A stretch of 64,000 bases of DNA from Falciphora oryzae. Its lineage: Eukaryota; Ascomycota; Sordariomycetes; Magnaporthales; Magnaporthaceae. Under the pieces are notes generated by a model, which made no database searches, was not told the origin of the DNA, and was given only the letters and a program-made list of their open reading frames with translations. The stretch covers positions 110,886 to 174,885 of the forward strand of contig JNVV01000009.1 in NCBI GenBank assembly GCA_000733355.1, given 5' to 3'. How positions within the stretch are numbered: the stretch's first letter is position 1; every line of letters begins with the position of its first letter. The position numbers were made by a program, and so were the translations under genes. This document shows positions 1-12,250 of this stretch, in pieces.

Positions 1-1661
1 CGGTCTACACCGAGCAGTGTTTTGGGCTTGAAGCTCACTTGTTGGCTGATGGTGGGCGTCCCATGAAGGGTTATGACGAGATGATCACTAGCTCAGGGCC
101 CGGTCTAGATCACTGATCTCATGTTGTATGTTGCTTCTTGCCAGTGCGGGAAAACTCGGACACTCTGATCTATGTCTTCCTGGTCCCTCCAGATGGCGCG
201 TCTGGGGACAATCACGTCGAGGCCATCCTTGCCTCGGACAGGGGCTGCTCGTCACGCTCTGAGCATTGTTCTTCGTGTGATCCCTTGCGCTCCTGTCAAG
301 AGACACCCCACGCCCCCGTGCTGACCCTGAAAAAAGGAATGGATTGACGGAAAGGGGTGTGTAGAAGGGGTTCAATGCAGATTGGTCTGTTGGCAGATGA
401 AGTGAAGAACCCGCTGGTGGCCCATGTGGTCCCAGGAATGGGGCTCCGCCAACCTGTCGGTTTTTTCCCCCAAGGAGAGACAGGGACCTTTGCTTGCGGG
501 TGGAGTCTTCGCAAAGCACAACTCGCGGAGACCCAACCCACGTGCTCGATCCATCGGCTCTGATCCGTTCGTCAAAAACACAGGCCGCACCCCCAGGCGG
601 ATTTATCGGCCATGCCAAGCCCTACATGTGGGGAGCAGGAAGGCTGGCACCTAGGGATTTACGAGTCGATGTTGTTGGGCCGCCGATCATGAAGTCGACG
701 TGCATTGGAAAAGACGTCAGGATCCATCCTGGATGCCTGGTAACCCAGAGCGAAGCAAAAATGAGAAACACGAGATGGCTCCTCAAAAGGGGAATCATGT
801 CGCCGTCGCTCGCAGGTTTACCCCCCGCTTTGGATGGCCGCATCGTGAATATTACACTTATCCTGTTGGAGCACGGTGTCGTCCAAAAGTCCGTCGGGTC
901 GCTTGCGCCATGAAGGCGGCTGGTGGACTGGTGGCGAGCTGGCCACTTTCTAGACTGATCGTTATCACTGTCGGTGGCGAGAGTAGCTAGTCCGGCTCAC
1001 CAAAACATCAAGAAATAAAAGGCGCGTGAGCGCCACGAGGGACTACCTCCACATGTTGGCAAAAGAAGCAAGCAGACTGACGAAATCGGGACCGAGGTGG
1101 CCGCTGGACAAGACGAGTATACACGGATTTATGTATGGGATTCTAGAAGCCTTCCAGATTGGGACGGTTATCGTGAAACAGGAAGCCTTATTTGTCCAAG
1201 GTACGAAGGCGAGGCCCACGAAACAATCCCATTTTGGGCCATGGAACTATCGGCCAATGCAGACAGGACGCGGGTTGACGACCGTCGGTAGCCAAAGCAG
1301 GCTAGACCGTCCGAGATTGGCGAGGGTGGCTGGCTTCATGCGTCGGATTGGCCAGGCGAAGGACGGAAGAGACGGAGATGCACGTCGGCCAGCGGGAAAT
1401 GGCATTGGAATTGGGCTCTGGGGTTTGATGGATCGGAAAAAAACGAGGGCTGGACCACGGGCGTAAAAAGACAGAAGAGAGAACACAGCTTGACGTCGTG
1501 AAGGGTGGGGGTCGCCAATCCAAAAGGAACAGGCGTCGGGCCAATTAGCGCTGGCGGGGAGAACCATTGGGGGAAGGTGGCCCACACGGCTAGCAGGGCG
1601 GCAGCCGGGGCAGGAGGCTTGGCGGGAAGGATTGCCGTCCAAAGAGACCGTTTGTCGAGCC

Positions 1662-1667
1662 CACGTG
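1662..1667. promoter_or_regulatory. CACGTG motif (possible NUC-1/Pho4 site)
   Basis: The hexamer CACGTG sits inside the 10-bp palindrome CCCACGTGGG, about 1.2 kb upstream of the phosphate symporter start. CACGTG is the known target of the bHLH phosphate regulators Pho4 (yeast) and NUC-1 (Neurospora). Assignment to this gene is inferred from position; chance occurrence cannot be excluded. Confidence 0.35.
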
Positions 1668-2075
1668 GGGAGTCGAGCCTCTTTGATAGGCGCGGGCTGC
1701 CCGCCAATTCTCGAGGCAATCAGCCAGCTGCGCCGCCTCGCCAAGTGAGAAGCGAACAACACCGACGGAGCTGCGTGCGTCTCGCCCAACCCCCGAGACA
1801 CATGCAAGCCCAGCCAGGGACAAGAAGAAGAAGAAGAAAAAAAAAAAGCCACCGACGCACGCCATCCATCCTTCACACACGCTTCTGTCCCGAGGCCAGG
1901 CCAAGAGCGAGAAGCATTCGGCCCCGGGAAGGGACAAGACAGACAAGCTCCCGTCAAGAGATGGACAAGAGATGGACAAGACGGTAATGCGCCGGTCCTG
2001 CAGCACATTGTCTTGGGAGATGATGTGTGCCAGCCGGCTGGGCCAAGACGTCCAACGACGGTTGGAGGAATGGCG

Positions 2076-2081
2076 CACGTG
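2076..2081. promoter_or_regulatory. CACGTG motif (possible NUC-1/Pho4 site)
   Basis: Second CACGTG hexamer, about 0.82 kb upstream of the symporter ATG and within its likely promoter. A further copy lies at 539-544. Same known binding specificity as the site at 1662; binding is inferred. Confidence 0.4.
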
Positions 2082-2668
2082 TGCTAGCTAGCGATGAGAT
2101 CGTTGGGGTTTTCGCTGGGTTTTTAGGCGGCCAAAAAGTCAAGGCCATGTCCGCGCCGGCCCCGCCGCCACTTTCGATTGCGCGCGTTGGTGGTGCCAAA
2201 AGTCACGTCTGGCCCGAAAAAGGTAAGGCAGCTAGCTCCGAGCTAGACGCATATCGAATGCCAAATTGAGCAGGAAAGACGCGCGCGGTGGGGACACAGC
2301 ATGCGCAAAAAGGGGAACCGGGAACCCGTGGGCCTGGATCTCTCCCGTATCTTACTCTCGCGAGACTTTTTTTCTTGTCAGGCCCTTCCCTGCTCGCCCG
2401 GCGTCCCCAGTCGACCCCCTCCGCCCGTCGCTTTGCAGTCCGCCAAGAAGTAGCTGCTACGCAGGTGTGCGTCTCTAAGGGGGCGTGCGGGTCGGTGTCC
2501 CAGAAGGGCGTTGATATTGAGCTAGCTCCAGGAAACACTGGCCACCCCTGCAACCTTGAGACTTGCAGCGCCCCCCTCCCTTCCTCTTCCTCCTCCTCCT
2601 CCACCCATGGTTTATTGGCTTCCATCCACACCTCGGGTGCGAGGTAGAGGTAGCAGCCTGGCCAGAAG

Positions 2669-2677
2669 CATAAAAAG
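2669..2677 (+). promoter_or_regulatory. TATA-like element of the phosphate symporter
   Basis: CATAAAAAG about 225 bp before the symporter ATG in otherwise GC- and CT-rich sequence; a plausible TATA element with a long CT-rich 5' leader behind it. Weak call based on motif and position only. Confidence 0.3.
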
Positions 2678-2899
2678 CTTCCACCTCGCTCCTTGTGTCC
2701 CGGCCTGCTGATAGTTTTGGTGCGCCGCCGAGCTCTCTCAACCTCTTGTCCACACCTTGCAGACAAGAGCTTCTCGATCGCCCCGAGAGATCGTTCCGTC
2801 CCGCCGCTTCACCGCAGGCCGTGCAGCGACCCAGTCGGCCCGAACACAACCCTTGCCAGCCTTACGCACCAGCCAGCCGCCGGCTGCCAGTCCTTTAAG

Positions 2900-4894
2900 A
2901 TGGTGCTCGAACAGTACACCTACATCTTTGCCATTGGCACCTTCTTTGCCATGCTCGATGCCTACAACAACGGCGCAAGTGAGTCTTTGCCTTGCCTTGC
3001 CTTCTCCTAGCCCTGGTAAGCTAACGTCCGTCCTCCACCCTTCTCCAGACGACGTGGCAAACGCCTGGGCCACCAGTGTCTCGTCCCGCTCCGTGAGCTA
3101 CCGCCAGGCCATGGTGCTCGGAACAATCTTCGAGATGGTGGGCGCCATCGCCGTCGGCGCCCGCACCGCCGAGACCATCAAGAACGGCATCATCCCCGCC
3201 ACCGCCTTCCGCGACGACCCCGGCGTGCAGATGCTCGCCTTCACCTGCGCCCTCGCCGGCGCCTCCATCTGGGTCATGTGGTGCACGCGCCACTCGGCCC
3301 ACGTCTCGTCCACCTACTCGCTCATCTCCTCGGTCGCCGGCGTCGGCGTCGCCACCGTCGGCGCCTCGGGCGTCAAGTGGGGCTGGAACGACGGCAAGGG
3401 CCTGGGCGCCATCTTCGCGGGCCTCGCCATGGCGCCCGCCGCTTCGGCCGGCTTCGGCGCCATCATCTTCATGCTCATCAAGCTCGTCGTGCATGTGCGC
3501 AAGAACCCGCTCCCCTGGGCCGTCTACACCTCGCCCTTCTTCTTCCTGATCGCCGCCACCGTCTGCACCCTGTCCGTCGTCTACAAGGGCTCGCCCGCCC
3601 TCGGCCTGGCCAACAAGCCCGCCTGGTACATCGTCTCCGTCACCCTGGGCTGCGGCTTCGGCGTCTGCCTGCTGTCCGCCCTCTTCTTCGTCCCCTACGT
3701 CCACGCCAAGGTCATCAAGCGCGACTACACCGTTCGGTGGTACGACTTCTTCCAGGGCCCGCTTCTGTTCAGGCGCCCCGCCCCCGAGGACGCCGACCAG
3801 CACGCCGTCAAGGTCCGCAACTACGCCGTCGTGCAGGAGGACCACGACGAGGAGCTCCAGCAGCAGCGCCCGGCCGGCTCGTCCGCCTCGGGCTCGCAGG
3901 ACGACGAGATCACCAAGCCCGAGCCCAGCAAGCAGGCCCAGGACCAGGAATCGGAGAAGCAGATGGTCGTGTCCGAGGCCGCCGGCCGCACCAAGACGCA
4001 CAAGGAGCTGGTCGCCGAGGGCGAGGAGCGCCTGCACGCCAAGATGCGCCAGGGCCGCGGCCCCCTCGGCTGGGCCATGCGCACGCTGCACGAGAACCCC
4101 ATGGGCCCCGGCCAGATCTACGAGCGCCAGAACATGGTCACCTTCCTGAAGCGCCTCCCCGCCATGATCGTCGTCGGCGCCCTGTACGGCCTGCACTACG
4201 ACATCCACGCCGCCCAGACCGGCATCGCCGGCACCCCTGATGGAGAGCGCATGGCCCGCGTCTACGCGCACGCCCGCAAGTACCCCAACGAAGTCGAGCA
4301 CACGTACTCGTTCGTCCAGGTCCTGACCGCCTGCACCGCCTCCTTCGCGCACGGCGCCAACGACATCGGCAACTCGGTCGGCCCCTGGGCCGTCATCTAC
4401 GGCGCGTGGAGCACCGGCAAGGTCGTGCCCGCAAAGGCCCAGGTCGACATCTGGATGCTGGCGGTTCTGTCGCTCACCATCTCGCTGGGTCTGATCACCT
4501 ACGGCTACAACATCATGAAGGGTAAGCCGGACTCTTTTCGTTTCCCGCTTGAAAATTCCTCCCTGCTCCCACAAACAGTCTCACTAACAACTCCTCTCCA
4601 TCAGTCATGGGCAACAAGATCACCTACCACTCCCCCAGCCGCGGCTCGTCCATGGAGATGGGCGCCGCCATCACCGTCCTCGTCTTCTCGCAGTACGCGC
4701 TGCCCGTCTCGACCTCGATGTGCATCACCGGCGCCACCGTCGGCGTCGGCCTGTGCAACGGCACCCTCAAGGCCGTCAACTTCCAGCGGGTCGGCCTGCT
4801 CGTCTTCTCGTGGATCATGACCATCCCCGTCGCGGGCACCATCGGCGGCGTCCTGATGGGCATCCTCCTCAACGCCCCTCACTTCAAGGCCTAA
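2900..4894 (+). CDS. PHO89: Sodium-coupled inorganic phosphate symporter (PHO89/PHO-4 family)
   Basis: Plasma-membrane high-affinity phosphate uptake by the PiT family (known). Exons 2900-2978, 3049-4521, 4605-4894 encode 613 aa; both introns have GT..AG ends and join in frame. The signature GANDVANAWATSVSS is recreated across intron 1 (residues about 25-40), and its C-terminal twin GANDIGNSVGPWAVI lies near 4350-4395, as expected of the two PD001131-type repeats. Many hydrophobic segments flank a charged central loop (about 3780-4130) rich in Glu/Gln. The start was chosen because MVLEQYTYIFAIGTFFAMLDAY runs straight into the signature. CACGTG hexamers upstream suggest phosphate-starvation control. 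Orthologue of yeast PHO89 and Neurospora pho-4 by motif; the symbol is assigned by family. Confidence 0.95.
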
Positions 4895-6569
4895 AAGAAA
4901 AGGAACACAAAACACCACGCTACGAAACCTCGGCCGGGTAATCCCCGAGAGGCATAACTTGCACGCATCTCCGCCGGTTCTTTCTTTTTTTGCTGTCCGT
5001 GTCTCTCCTTTGTCTAGCATACGGTTTTCATTTTCGTCTATACGGAAAGCGACATAGAGTGCTGTTCTCGGAATATCTAGGAGTGTCGGAATCGGGGGGG
5101 TTTGATACCATGGAGGGGAGTGAGCTGGAGCAAAACCTTTAGCGACCAATCAAAGAGCACAAACCATCACATATCTGCTCTATCTGACACGCTGTGCTGC
5201 TCGTCATACGTCGACGATACCTTTCATGTCATACGCCACTGTAGTCGCGAGTCTGACGTGTCATGAGCAAGTGCCCAAGTCAGTCAGTCGGCTGGCCAGT
5301 TTCTCCGTCAACAGAATATTCTTCTCCGGCCGGCCGGATGGATACAGAGCCCGCCGAGGTCCCACCGAACGGTTTCCAAAACGACGACAGTGGGAGGTCG
5401 AGACACGGACGGGAGAGGCCGCCGACGGGCACGGGGTGAGGGCGCTTTAGCACATGGAACAGTCGGCTCAGCCAACCCTGCGACAATGTAGCTTACCTTT
5501 CCGCCAAGTGGATACTCGCCATTGGCGAAGAAATTAAGAGCAAAACGTTTAACTCGCCGCACCAGGGGGCATGTCCCGGGCACGAAAGGGAGCAGGGAAC
5601 ATAGCTCGAAAAGAACCAGCCGTGGAAATGTCCCCTCGGCGACCGACCGACGTCGTGTCCGAACACCCCTTAGCAACAGCACGACGGTAATATTGGATGA
5701 ACTTGGACGAGCTGGCTGCCAGCTTGAGAAAAAAAAAAAAAAAAAACTAAACGTGACAAAGATGCTTCGCCGCAGAACCCATCAAAATGGAACCTCTCTC
5801 AGATTTCGTTTGCTTGGCGACAAATGTGCTGTGACAGCCAAGACAGGAGAAAAAACAACGTTCGGCCAAGGAAAATGAGTAGTAAAATAAAAGCCAAGAG
5901 ATATCATCGACATTTGCACAGCCACCGCACCTCGACTGCGACAGTAACGGGGTTTTTCGTCTCTTGGCGGCGCACCAAGCACCGCGGGTCGCGGCGAATT
6001 AGCACGCGACCAAATGCCGGATATGGATTGAAAGTGGGGCCTTTCCTCGGCGGCAGTTGAGGTTGTTTTAACCCAAGCCCGCCGATCGCCTGGGGTACGC
6101 TGTTTCAACTCATCTGCCTGCCCGCCCTCCTGTGGTCGGGCCGCGGGGTGGCATGGGGAAACAAAGCCAAGGGGTAGATGAGTCGACATGGGAATCTGTG
6201 TGGCGGGACGCAAACGCCGTCCAAAAAGGCAAGATTTTTCTCTCCCCCTCCATTACGCATGGTCATATATATCTTGGCGGTAAGATCCGCCATCACTGAT
6301 AGGAATCTTGGCTTTGTGACACCAGCCCCAGCGGGGGGCTCGCGGACCTTTTTTCGCCCCTGCTATGAGGTAGTCTGCCGTCGGGTAGTGCCCGGTGCTA
6401 CCCACCCTTGTGAGTTATATCCCTCAAGACAAGCTTTGGGCGTTTGCCGTCACGCAGGCTCAACTCACGAGTGGGCGCTTGAGATTTGTCTTGGGGCTGG
6501 CGGAGAAACATGTCCATGGCTTGGCTCGCTGTTGGCATGGGTATTGGCCTCTGAGCGCAGCCAAGAGCT
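4895..6569. other. Intergenic region between convergent genes
   Basis: Lies between the 3' ends of the symporter and the RecQ gene. Contains an 18-base poly-A run (5729-5746) and no open frame with family features. Confidence 0.6.
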
Positions 6570-9280
6570 TCAAGTCCGCCCCCAGCCCCGGCCTCGCCCC
6601 CGGCCCCGGCTGCTGGAGGCCTGACTGGGTCCGGAGCCCCGGCCTCGCCCCCAGCCTCGACCACTAGACGTTTGACCTGATCGGCCCGAATAGGCGCCGC
6701 TCGCCGGTTCCTTCTTAATCGCCGGCGTGGAGCGTTCCTGCTTGACGCTGCTACTCTTGCCGCCCTCCTGGCTGCAGACCTGGGTGAACTCGTCGAGAAC
6801 CGCCTATAGGGGGTGCGTTTAGAAATGGCAGCGTGTTAGCATGAAACCAGAAAGCCGATTAAGAAGAACAGGGCAGGGAGAACAGAACAAGGAGAAACTC
6901 TTCGAGCCGGGGGTCCTTACGTTGAAGTTGAAGTTGTGGCCCACCAGCGACCCAAACACATGATTTCTACTAATCCTCATCCGCGTTATGCGCGGGGTGG
7001 GGATGCCAAACGCGATCTTGGTCAGGAGCAGGGGGTCGTCGCGGTCCGGGATGGTGTTGAGGATCTCCATGAGCAGGTCCGGGCCGACCGGAGCCTGGCG
7101 CGGCGCCTCGGGCATGACCACAGCGACGCCCGTCTCGCAGTAGCCGCAATGGCCGCAGCGCTTCTTCTTGTCGTCCGGCAGGTCCATGTCGAAGTGTAAC
7201 GCAAGCGCGTAAGCAAAGCACTGCTTTCCTGTCACCAGCCCTATCACTTGGTCGATCCGATGGACTGCGTCGGCTTCACGCTGCTTCAGATCGGCAAAGA
7301 TCTCATCCGCCAGAGTGTCGATCTCGGCGGGCGTCTGGGGCATCTTCTTGGATGTGACCCGATACCGGTTTTCCTGCCCCGAGGCCGTCAGCTTGATGAT
7401 GCCCTTGTCATGTAGCCCGTTGAGCTTCCTGATGATTTCTTGCCGGTTGAGGTTCAGGGTTCGAGTAGCGGCCTGGATATCCATGCTGTAAATCCTGCCT
7501 CTCGCTGGCTTAGAGGAGAACTGCACGACAGCTCGTGCCGCAGGTGACGTGTCTTTTGCGATAGTGGCGTCGTACGTGCTCTGAGGATCGAACTTGTACT
7601 GCCCATACTCGGGCGTGATGGCGCGGATCAGCCCAAAGCGGAGCTCCAGCATCGCATAGATAATCGACAGAGGATTTGCACGGATGTCGAAATCGTTCGT
7701 CTGTGTATAGTGGCTGCGTTTGAAGACACCATCTATAGGAAGAGCCGTGACCTCGTCGTCGAAGATATTTTGTAGCACTGAGACCACGGCTTTCCGCGTT
7801 GGGGTATCACCGTAGACGAGCACTGAGCGAACGTCCAGGTCCTCAGGGCAGAGGTAGAATATGCAGTGGCTAGGTTTGCCGTCCCGGCCCGCGCGACCGA
7901 CCTGTTGGCTATACTCCTCGACTGAGCCCGGAATTCCGTAGTGCACCACGTTTCGGATGTTGGGCTTGTCGATTCCCATGCCGAACGCGATCGTGGCGAC
8001 AACGACGTCGGCCTTGTCAGCCATGAACCTGTCCTGGTTGGTGTCCCTGTCTTCTGTTTTCATGCCTGCATGGAACGGGAGAGCGCACAGTCCAGCATTG
8101 ACTAGCTTTTCCGCCAGATTCACTGTCTGCTGCTGGGATGTAACGTAGACCAGCGTTGGGCCCTTGTGTTTCTTCAAAAAGGAGAGGAGCTCATCCAACT
8201 TATCCTCGGCGCGCTTCACGGCTCTCGCAAGAAGCCGTAAGTTGGGACGATAGGGTGCGGTGCGGAAGACATCGGTCTTGGCGATGTCGAAGGCCTTACA
8301 GACATCGTTAATGACGTTGGTCGTGGCCGTGGCCGTGAGGCAGATAGTCCGCTCGGCCTTGACCTCCTGGACGAACCGGGAGACCTTGAGGTATTCGGGT
8401 CTGAAAGAATGGCCCCATTCGGAGATGCAGTGGGCCTCATCGACGGCGACGAGCCGGATCCCGCCAGCCACGTGCTTTAGGTTCTCGATGAAGCCCTCGT
8501 TGTTCAGTCTCTCGGGGGCACAGTACAGGAGACGCAGCGTCCCGTTCCGCATCTTGGCGCTGATCTCCTGATGTTGCTCCCAAGTCTTGGTGGAGTCGAT
8601 GCTCTCGGCGGCGACGCCCTTGCGCTTGAGCACGTCAACCTGGTCTCTCATCAGGGCAAGGAGGGGAGAGACGATGATGGTGATGCCATGACCACCCGGC
8701 CTAGCAGCGCCACTGGCACAATCCAGCTCCTCAAAAGCGACGGCCGGGACCTGTGGTAGGTGATGTTAGTAAGCCAGGGAAAGGTCATTCTTTGTTATCC
8801 ACGCACAAGTAGTTGGATGAGATGGGAGGTGACCGGTCCAGATGTCTGAGATGTAGGACTATAATAGGGGATGCTACGCTGACTTGCCTGATAGCACAAA
8901 CTTTTGCCTCCTCCCGTGGGCATCACGACCATGGCATTCCTGCCATGGAGGATGCTGGAGATCGCAGCTTCCTGCTCCAGGCGAAAGCCATCGTAGCCAA
9001 ATATCTGGCGGAGGATCTTCCGCGCCAGCTCGGTCGTACGAGGGCACGGCGTGGCGTCGTCGGCTTCGAGCTTGATCCGCGGCTTCTTGACGTCTTCTAG
9101 TGTCGAGAACCCCTCCGCTAGGAGATCGTCGAACTCATCCTCCTCATCCTCGAACTTGCGCTTGAGCGGGGCTTGAGGCGAAGTGCCGGCAGCCTGTGCC
9201 CGGCCGGAGGCCGCGTGCCGCAGCACGACGCCTGCCTCGTCCCCGTCGAACAGGTCGTCGCCAGATCCGTAGTCGCTCAT
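6570..9280 (-). CDS. RecQ-family ATP-dependent DNA helicase
   Basis: 3'-5' DNA helicase for recombination and fork repair (family knowledge). Exons on the minus strand: 9280-8888, 8750-6921, 6803-6570, giving 818 aa. Visible order: acidic N-terminus, motif 0 ([10 protein letters not shown]), Walker A TGGGKS (about 122-127), DEAH box (235-238) followed by the HSFRPEY aromatic-rich loop, helicase C domain with [10 protein letters not shown], and a RecQ zinc site with Cys at about 642, 663, 666, 669. The tail (about 790-818) is an RG/GRGW-rich segment that could bind nucleic acid. Intron 1 starts GCAAGT, a GC-AG intron; using it restores CYQ-VPA, the normal RecQ sequence after Walker A. It faces the asparaginase gene head-to-head across about 420 bp. 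Which RecQ subfamily it belongs to was not determined. Confidence 0.93.
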
Positions 9281-9699
9281 GGTGCTAGCAGGTCCGAATG
9301 CAGTACTTACGGGGGAACACCGGAATGCTGACCAAACGGGCGAGTGGGGTATTGGCAGGACTCGTTGGGTTGAGGCTGGTCAACATCACGAATTGGCGCT
9401 TGACAGGCGCGTGCGCTCGTATTCAAAACGCGCTGTCACGTGGATAGCAGACGTCTCCACCAACTGACGTGGGGAAGTGGGGCAGCCCCGGCGGAGATAA
9501 GAAGCTTGACAAGGGAGAACCCTGCCGGCCGGCCTCCGACCATCCCCCGACCTCGGCCCGCTTGAGTCCATATAACAGCCCGTCGATCAAGAGGGCCGAC
9601 TCGTTCGTGTAGATGTTGTCTTCTATGACTTGAGATAGTGCAGATTCCAAGTCTGACGGACAAACACATTCGCGGGAAAATTAAACACCCGTCATTAAA
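9281..9699. other. Shared divergent promoter region
   Basis: About 420 bp separating the divergently transcribed RecQ and asparaginase genes. No TATA box of good quality is seen; it probably carries the promoters and leaders of both genes. Confidence 0.45.
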
Positions 9700-11194
9700 A
9701 TGGAATTCAAACGACAAACCCCGATGATAACGCCGCGCCTTATCATCCATGGTGGGGCCGGGAACATCACGCCGGGAAACCTCCCGCCGGAGCGATACAA
9801 CGCCTTCCGTAACGCACTGTTAACCATTGTATGATTCTCTGCCGCTAAGCCCTCGCCGTCTGGTCCCCATGAGTATCAACTAAATCCTCCAGGTCTCCAA
9901 AACGCACACATACATGACCACCCCCATCACCACAACCCCAACAGCCTCACGGCTCCCAACTGCCCTCGACGCCGCCGTCAACGCGGTTCTGCAGCTCGAG
10001 GACAACTCCCTCTTCAACGCCGGCCACGGTGCCGTCTTTACGCGCGATGGAATTAACGAGCTCGAGGCCTCGGTCATGGTCTCGCGCGGCCGCGCCAAGC
10101 GCGGCGTCGGCGCCACGGGCCTGCGCCGCGTGCGCAACCCCATCCTGCTGGCACGCGCCATACTCGAGCACGGCGACGCCGACCTCGGCGGCCCCTCTAG
10201 CCTCAGCGCCTCCTCTTCCTCGGAAGGTAGCGATGGCCGCCTCGACATCCCCTCCGCGCAGGGCCACACGCTCCTCCACGGCCCCGCCGCCGAGCAGCTG
10301 GCGGCACAGTACGGGCTCACCCTCGTCGAGCCGTCGTACTTCTTCACGCAGAAGCGGTGGGATGAGCATATCGCCGCGCTGGAGCGAGAGAAGGCCACGG
10401 GGGGCGCCGAGCCCGCGACCTGGTCCGCGACCGAGTACCTGCCGCAGGGGACGGTGGGCGCCGTGGCGCTCGACTCGGATGGAGCGCTGTGCGTCGCCAC
10501 CAGCACCGGCGGCCTGACCAACAAGCTGACGGGCCGCATCGGCGACACGCCCGTGCCCGGTGCCGGGTTCTGGGCCGAGGAGTGGGAAGAGCGTGGCGAC
10601 CCGTCATCTGCCAGGGAGGAGTCGTGGCGGCGCGCCCTGGCGAGGCCCGATGCGCCCGTCGTCCAGCTCGGCTCGGCGCTCAGGGCGCTGATGGCGGACT
10701 GCCTGCCGACGCCTTTCCTGTACACGCCCGTCGCGGCGACAGCGGGAAACGCCGGGGTCACCACGGTGCGCGCCTTTGCGGGCTCCGGCACGGGCAACGG
10801 CGACAGCTTCATGCGCACGGCGGCGGTGCGGACCGTCGGGGCGCTGGCGAGGTTCGGCGCGGAGCCGTCGGCGGCCGCGCTGACGGCGGTGGCAGGGCCA
10901 GGCGGCGAGCTGCAGCGGAGCGCGGGGGAGCGGTGGGGCGCCAGGGGTGAGGGCGAGGGCGGCATCATCGGCATCGAGGTGGCGCTCGTCAGGAATGCAG
11001 AGGGCCGGACGGTCGAGGTGCGGTCAGAGATTGCGCATGACCACAACTGCGGCGGCATGTACCGCGCCTGGATCGACGACGAGGGGAAGACTCGCTACCA
11101 GGTTTTCAAGGACGCCCCTGGCGCTGCTGGGTACGAGGCTGAGGGTGCCCCAGAGGATGCTCGACGGTGGCGCGGCGAGAAGACTTTACTGTGA
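9700..11194 (+). CDS. Isoaspartyl peptidase/L-asparaginase (Ntn-hydrolase, threonine type)
   Basis: Hydrolyses L-asparagine and/or beta-aspartyl dipeptides (family knowledge). Exons 9700-9828 and 9893-11194 code for 476 aa; the 64-nt intron has a CTAA branch and joins in phase. RLIIHGGAGNI at the N-terminus and NAGHGAVFTRDG are family landmarks. The autocleavage site is the Gly-Thr in QGTVGAVALD, so Thr230 would become the N-terminal nucleophile of the beta subunit. A second family motif, STGGLTNKLTGRIGDTP, follows. An acidic/Ser-rich insert at about residues 140-165 is longer than in bacterial enzymes. It could alternatively be a threonine-aspartase-like member; substrate is not decided by sequence. 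Confidence 0.9.
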
Positions 11195-11580
11195 GCGAGG
11201 GGAGGTGCAGTGTTAGTGGTTTCACGGTTGGTTAAGTCGATTCCTCGGGTAGATATCTCATAGCGTCAGATCTAGCACAAGATAGCGGCTGGTGAATCGA
11301 GTGAATTATTTCGGTAGATCGCGTGCGGTGGAGATCGCTCGGTTGAGTCGCTCCTTTCGTTGGTCGTGACTCTTTCCAGGCTTCCGGGTAAGCCTGTCCT
11401 CCGTCTAGTGTACAGTTTGTAATAACGCCCGCCCATTGCCCCGTTTCAAGATGCAGAGACCGTGCCGAACCCGAGAGATGTACAAGAGACCACCGCCCGG
11501 GGGCATTCGACGGTGGTACGTGAGAGAAAGAGTAGAGTGGCGAATTTTGGGTTCGTTCACATAGGGTCGTTCGTCGTGAT
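11195..11580. other. Convergent 3' intergenic spacer
   Basis: Between the 3' ends of the asparaginase and TIM17 genes. Presumably 3' UTRs and terminators; no gene seen. Confidence 0.5.
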
Positions 11581-12250
11581 TTAAGCCAACGCTCCGTGCG
11601 CTTCTGGAGGCGGTAGGGGGTTCTAAAGAGTGTTAGATGTTAGATCGAGAGTTAGTTCGGATACCCCAAAATCCAGACGACCGAAGGGCACAATATCTCG
11701 ACAACCATCAGGGGAATCTCGACTAACCTCAAGCTTTGTGCTCCCCGCCATCATCTTCTGGAAACCGATACCGACGCCCTCTATGACGGCAAGCAAAACG
11801 GCGCAGCCGATGGCGTTGTTCCTTGCAGCCTTGTAACCACCGCGGACGGCAAGAGCACCGCCGGTGAAGAAACCGGCGATGATTGCGTTGTAGGGGTCCT
11901 CCTTTTTCCTGATGCCCTTGACGGCGCAGTCGAACGTGCTGAAGAGACCACCCCAGACGCCGAAATTGCCGCCCAGCACCGGGGCGCGCATCTTGATCGC
12001 CGTCAGCGCACCAATCCGACGCTCGCCGTAAGGTGAGTTCCTAAAACCCTTGACGCCGTGCCATATGGTGCCGCCGATAGCCTGTTCAGAGTTGAGATAG
12101 TTTTAGCGCATGCTACAAGATGAGCCCCGGGCTGTCCCTGAACATATAGAGACGGGTTGTCAGGAGGTTCGGGATGCTTACCCCCATGCAGAAGGCGCCG
12201 CCAAAGTCATTGAGAATGACCCATGGGCAGGGGTCGCGTGTGTGATCCAT
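11581..12250 (-). CDS. TIM17: Mitochondrial inner-membrane translocase subunit Tim17
   Basis: Core subunit of the TIM23 presequence translocase in the mitochondrial inner membrane (known). Three exons on the minus strand, 12250-12182, 12081-11728 and 11622-11581, yield 154 aa, the normal Tim17 length. The start [20 protein letters not shown] and the segments [15 protein letters not shown] and [16 protein letters not shown] are diagnostic, and four glycine-rich hydrophobic spans are visible. The last exon codes only 13 residues (proline-rich tail) and is supported by a GTTAGT donor, a TTTAG acceptor and phase 0 joining. Without that exon the frame would run on for about 30 unrelated residues. 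Confidence 0.95.

Larger units (their letters stand above)
1..2668. other. Intergenic region upstream of the phosphate symporter
   Basis: No credible gene. Open frames here are short, overlap on both strands and lack recognisable motifs or splice structure. A purine/CT-rich tract lies near 1828-1852, and several CACGTG hexamers (539-544, 1662-1667, 2076-2081) are the only regulatory-looking signals. Confidence 0.6.

Noticed and set aside
1247..2008. 253-codon minus-strand open frame
   Set aside because: No start context, domain or splice support; composition is Ser/Pro/Arg-rich as expected of random GC-rich DNA, and plus-strand frames overlap it.
3021..4574. 517-codon open frame on the minus strand opposite the phosphate symporter
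   Set aside because: Low-complexity Gly/Asp/Val/Ala translation typical of an antisense shadow of a GC3-rich gene.
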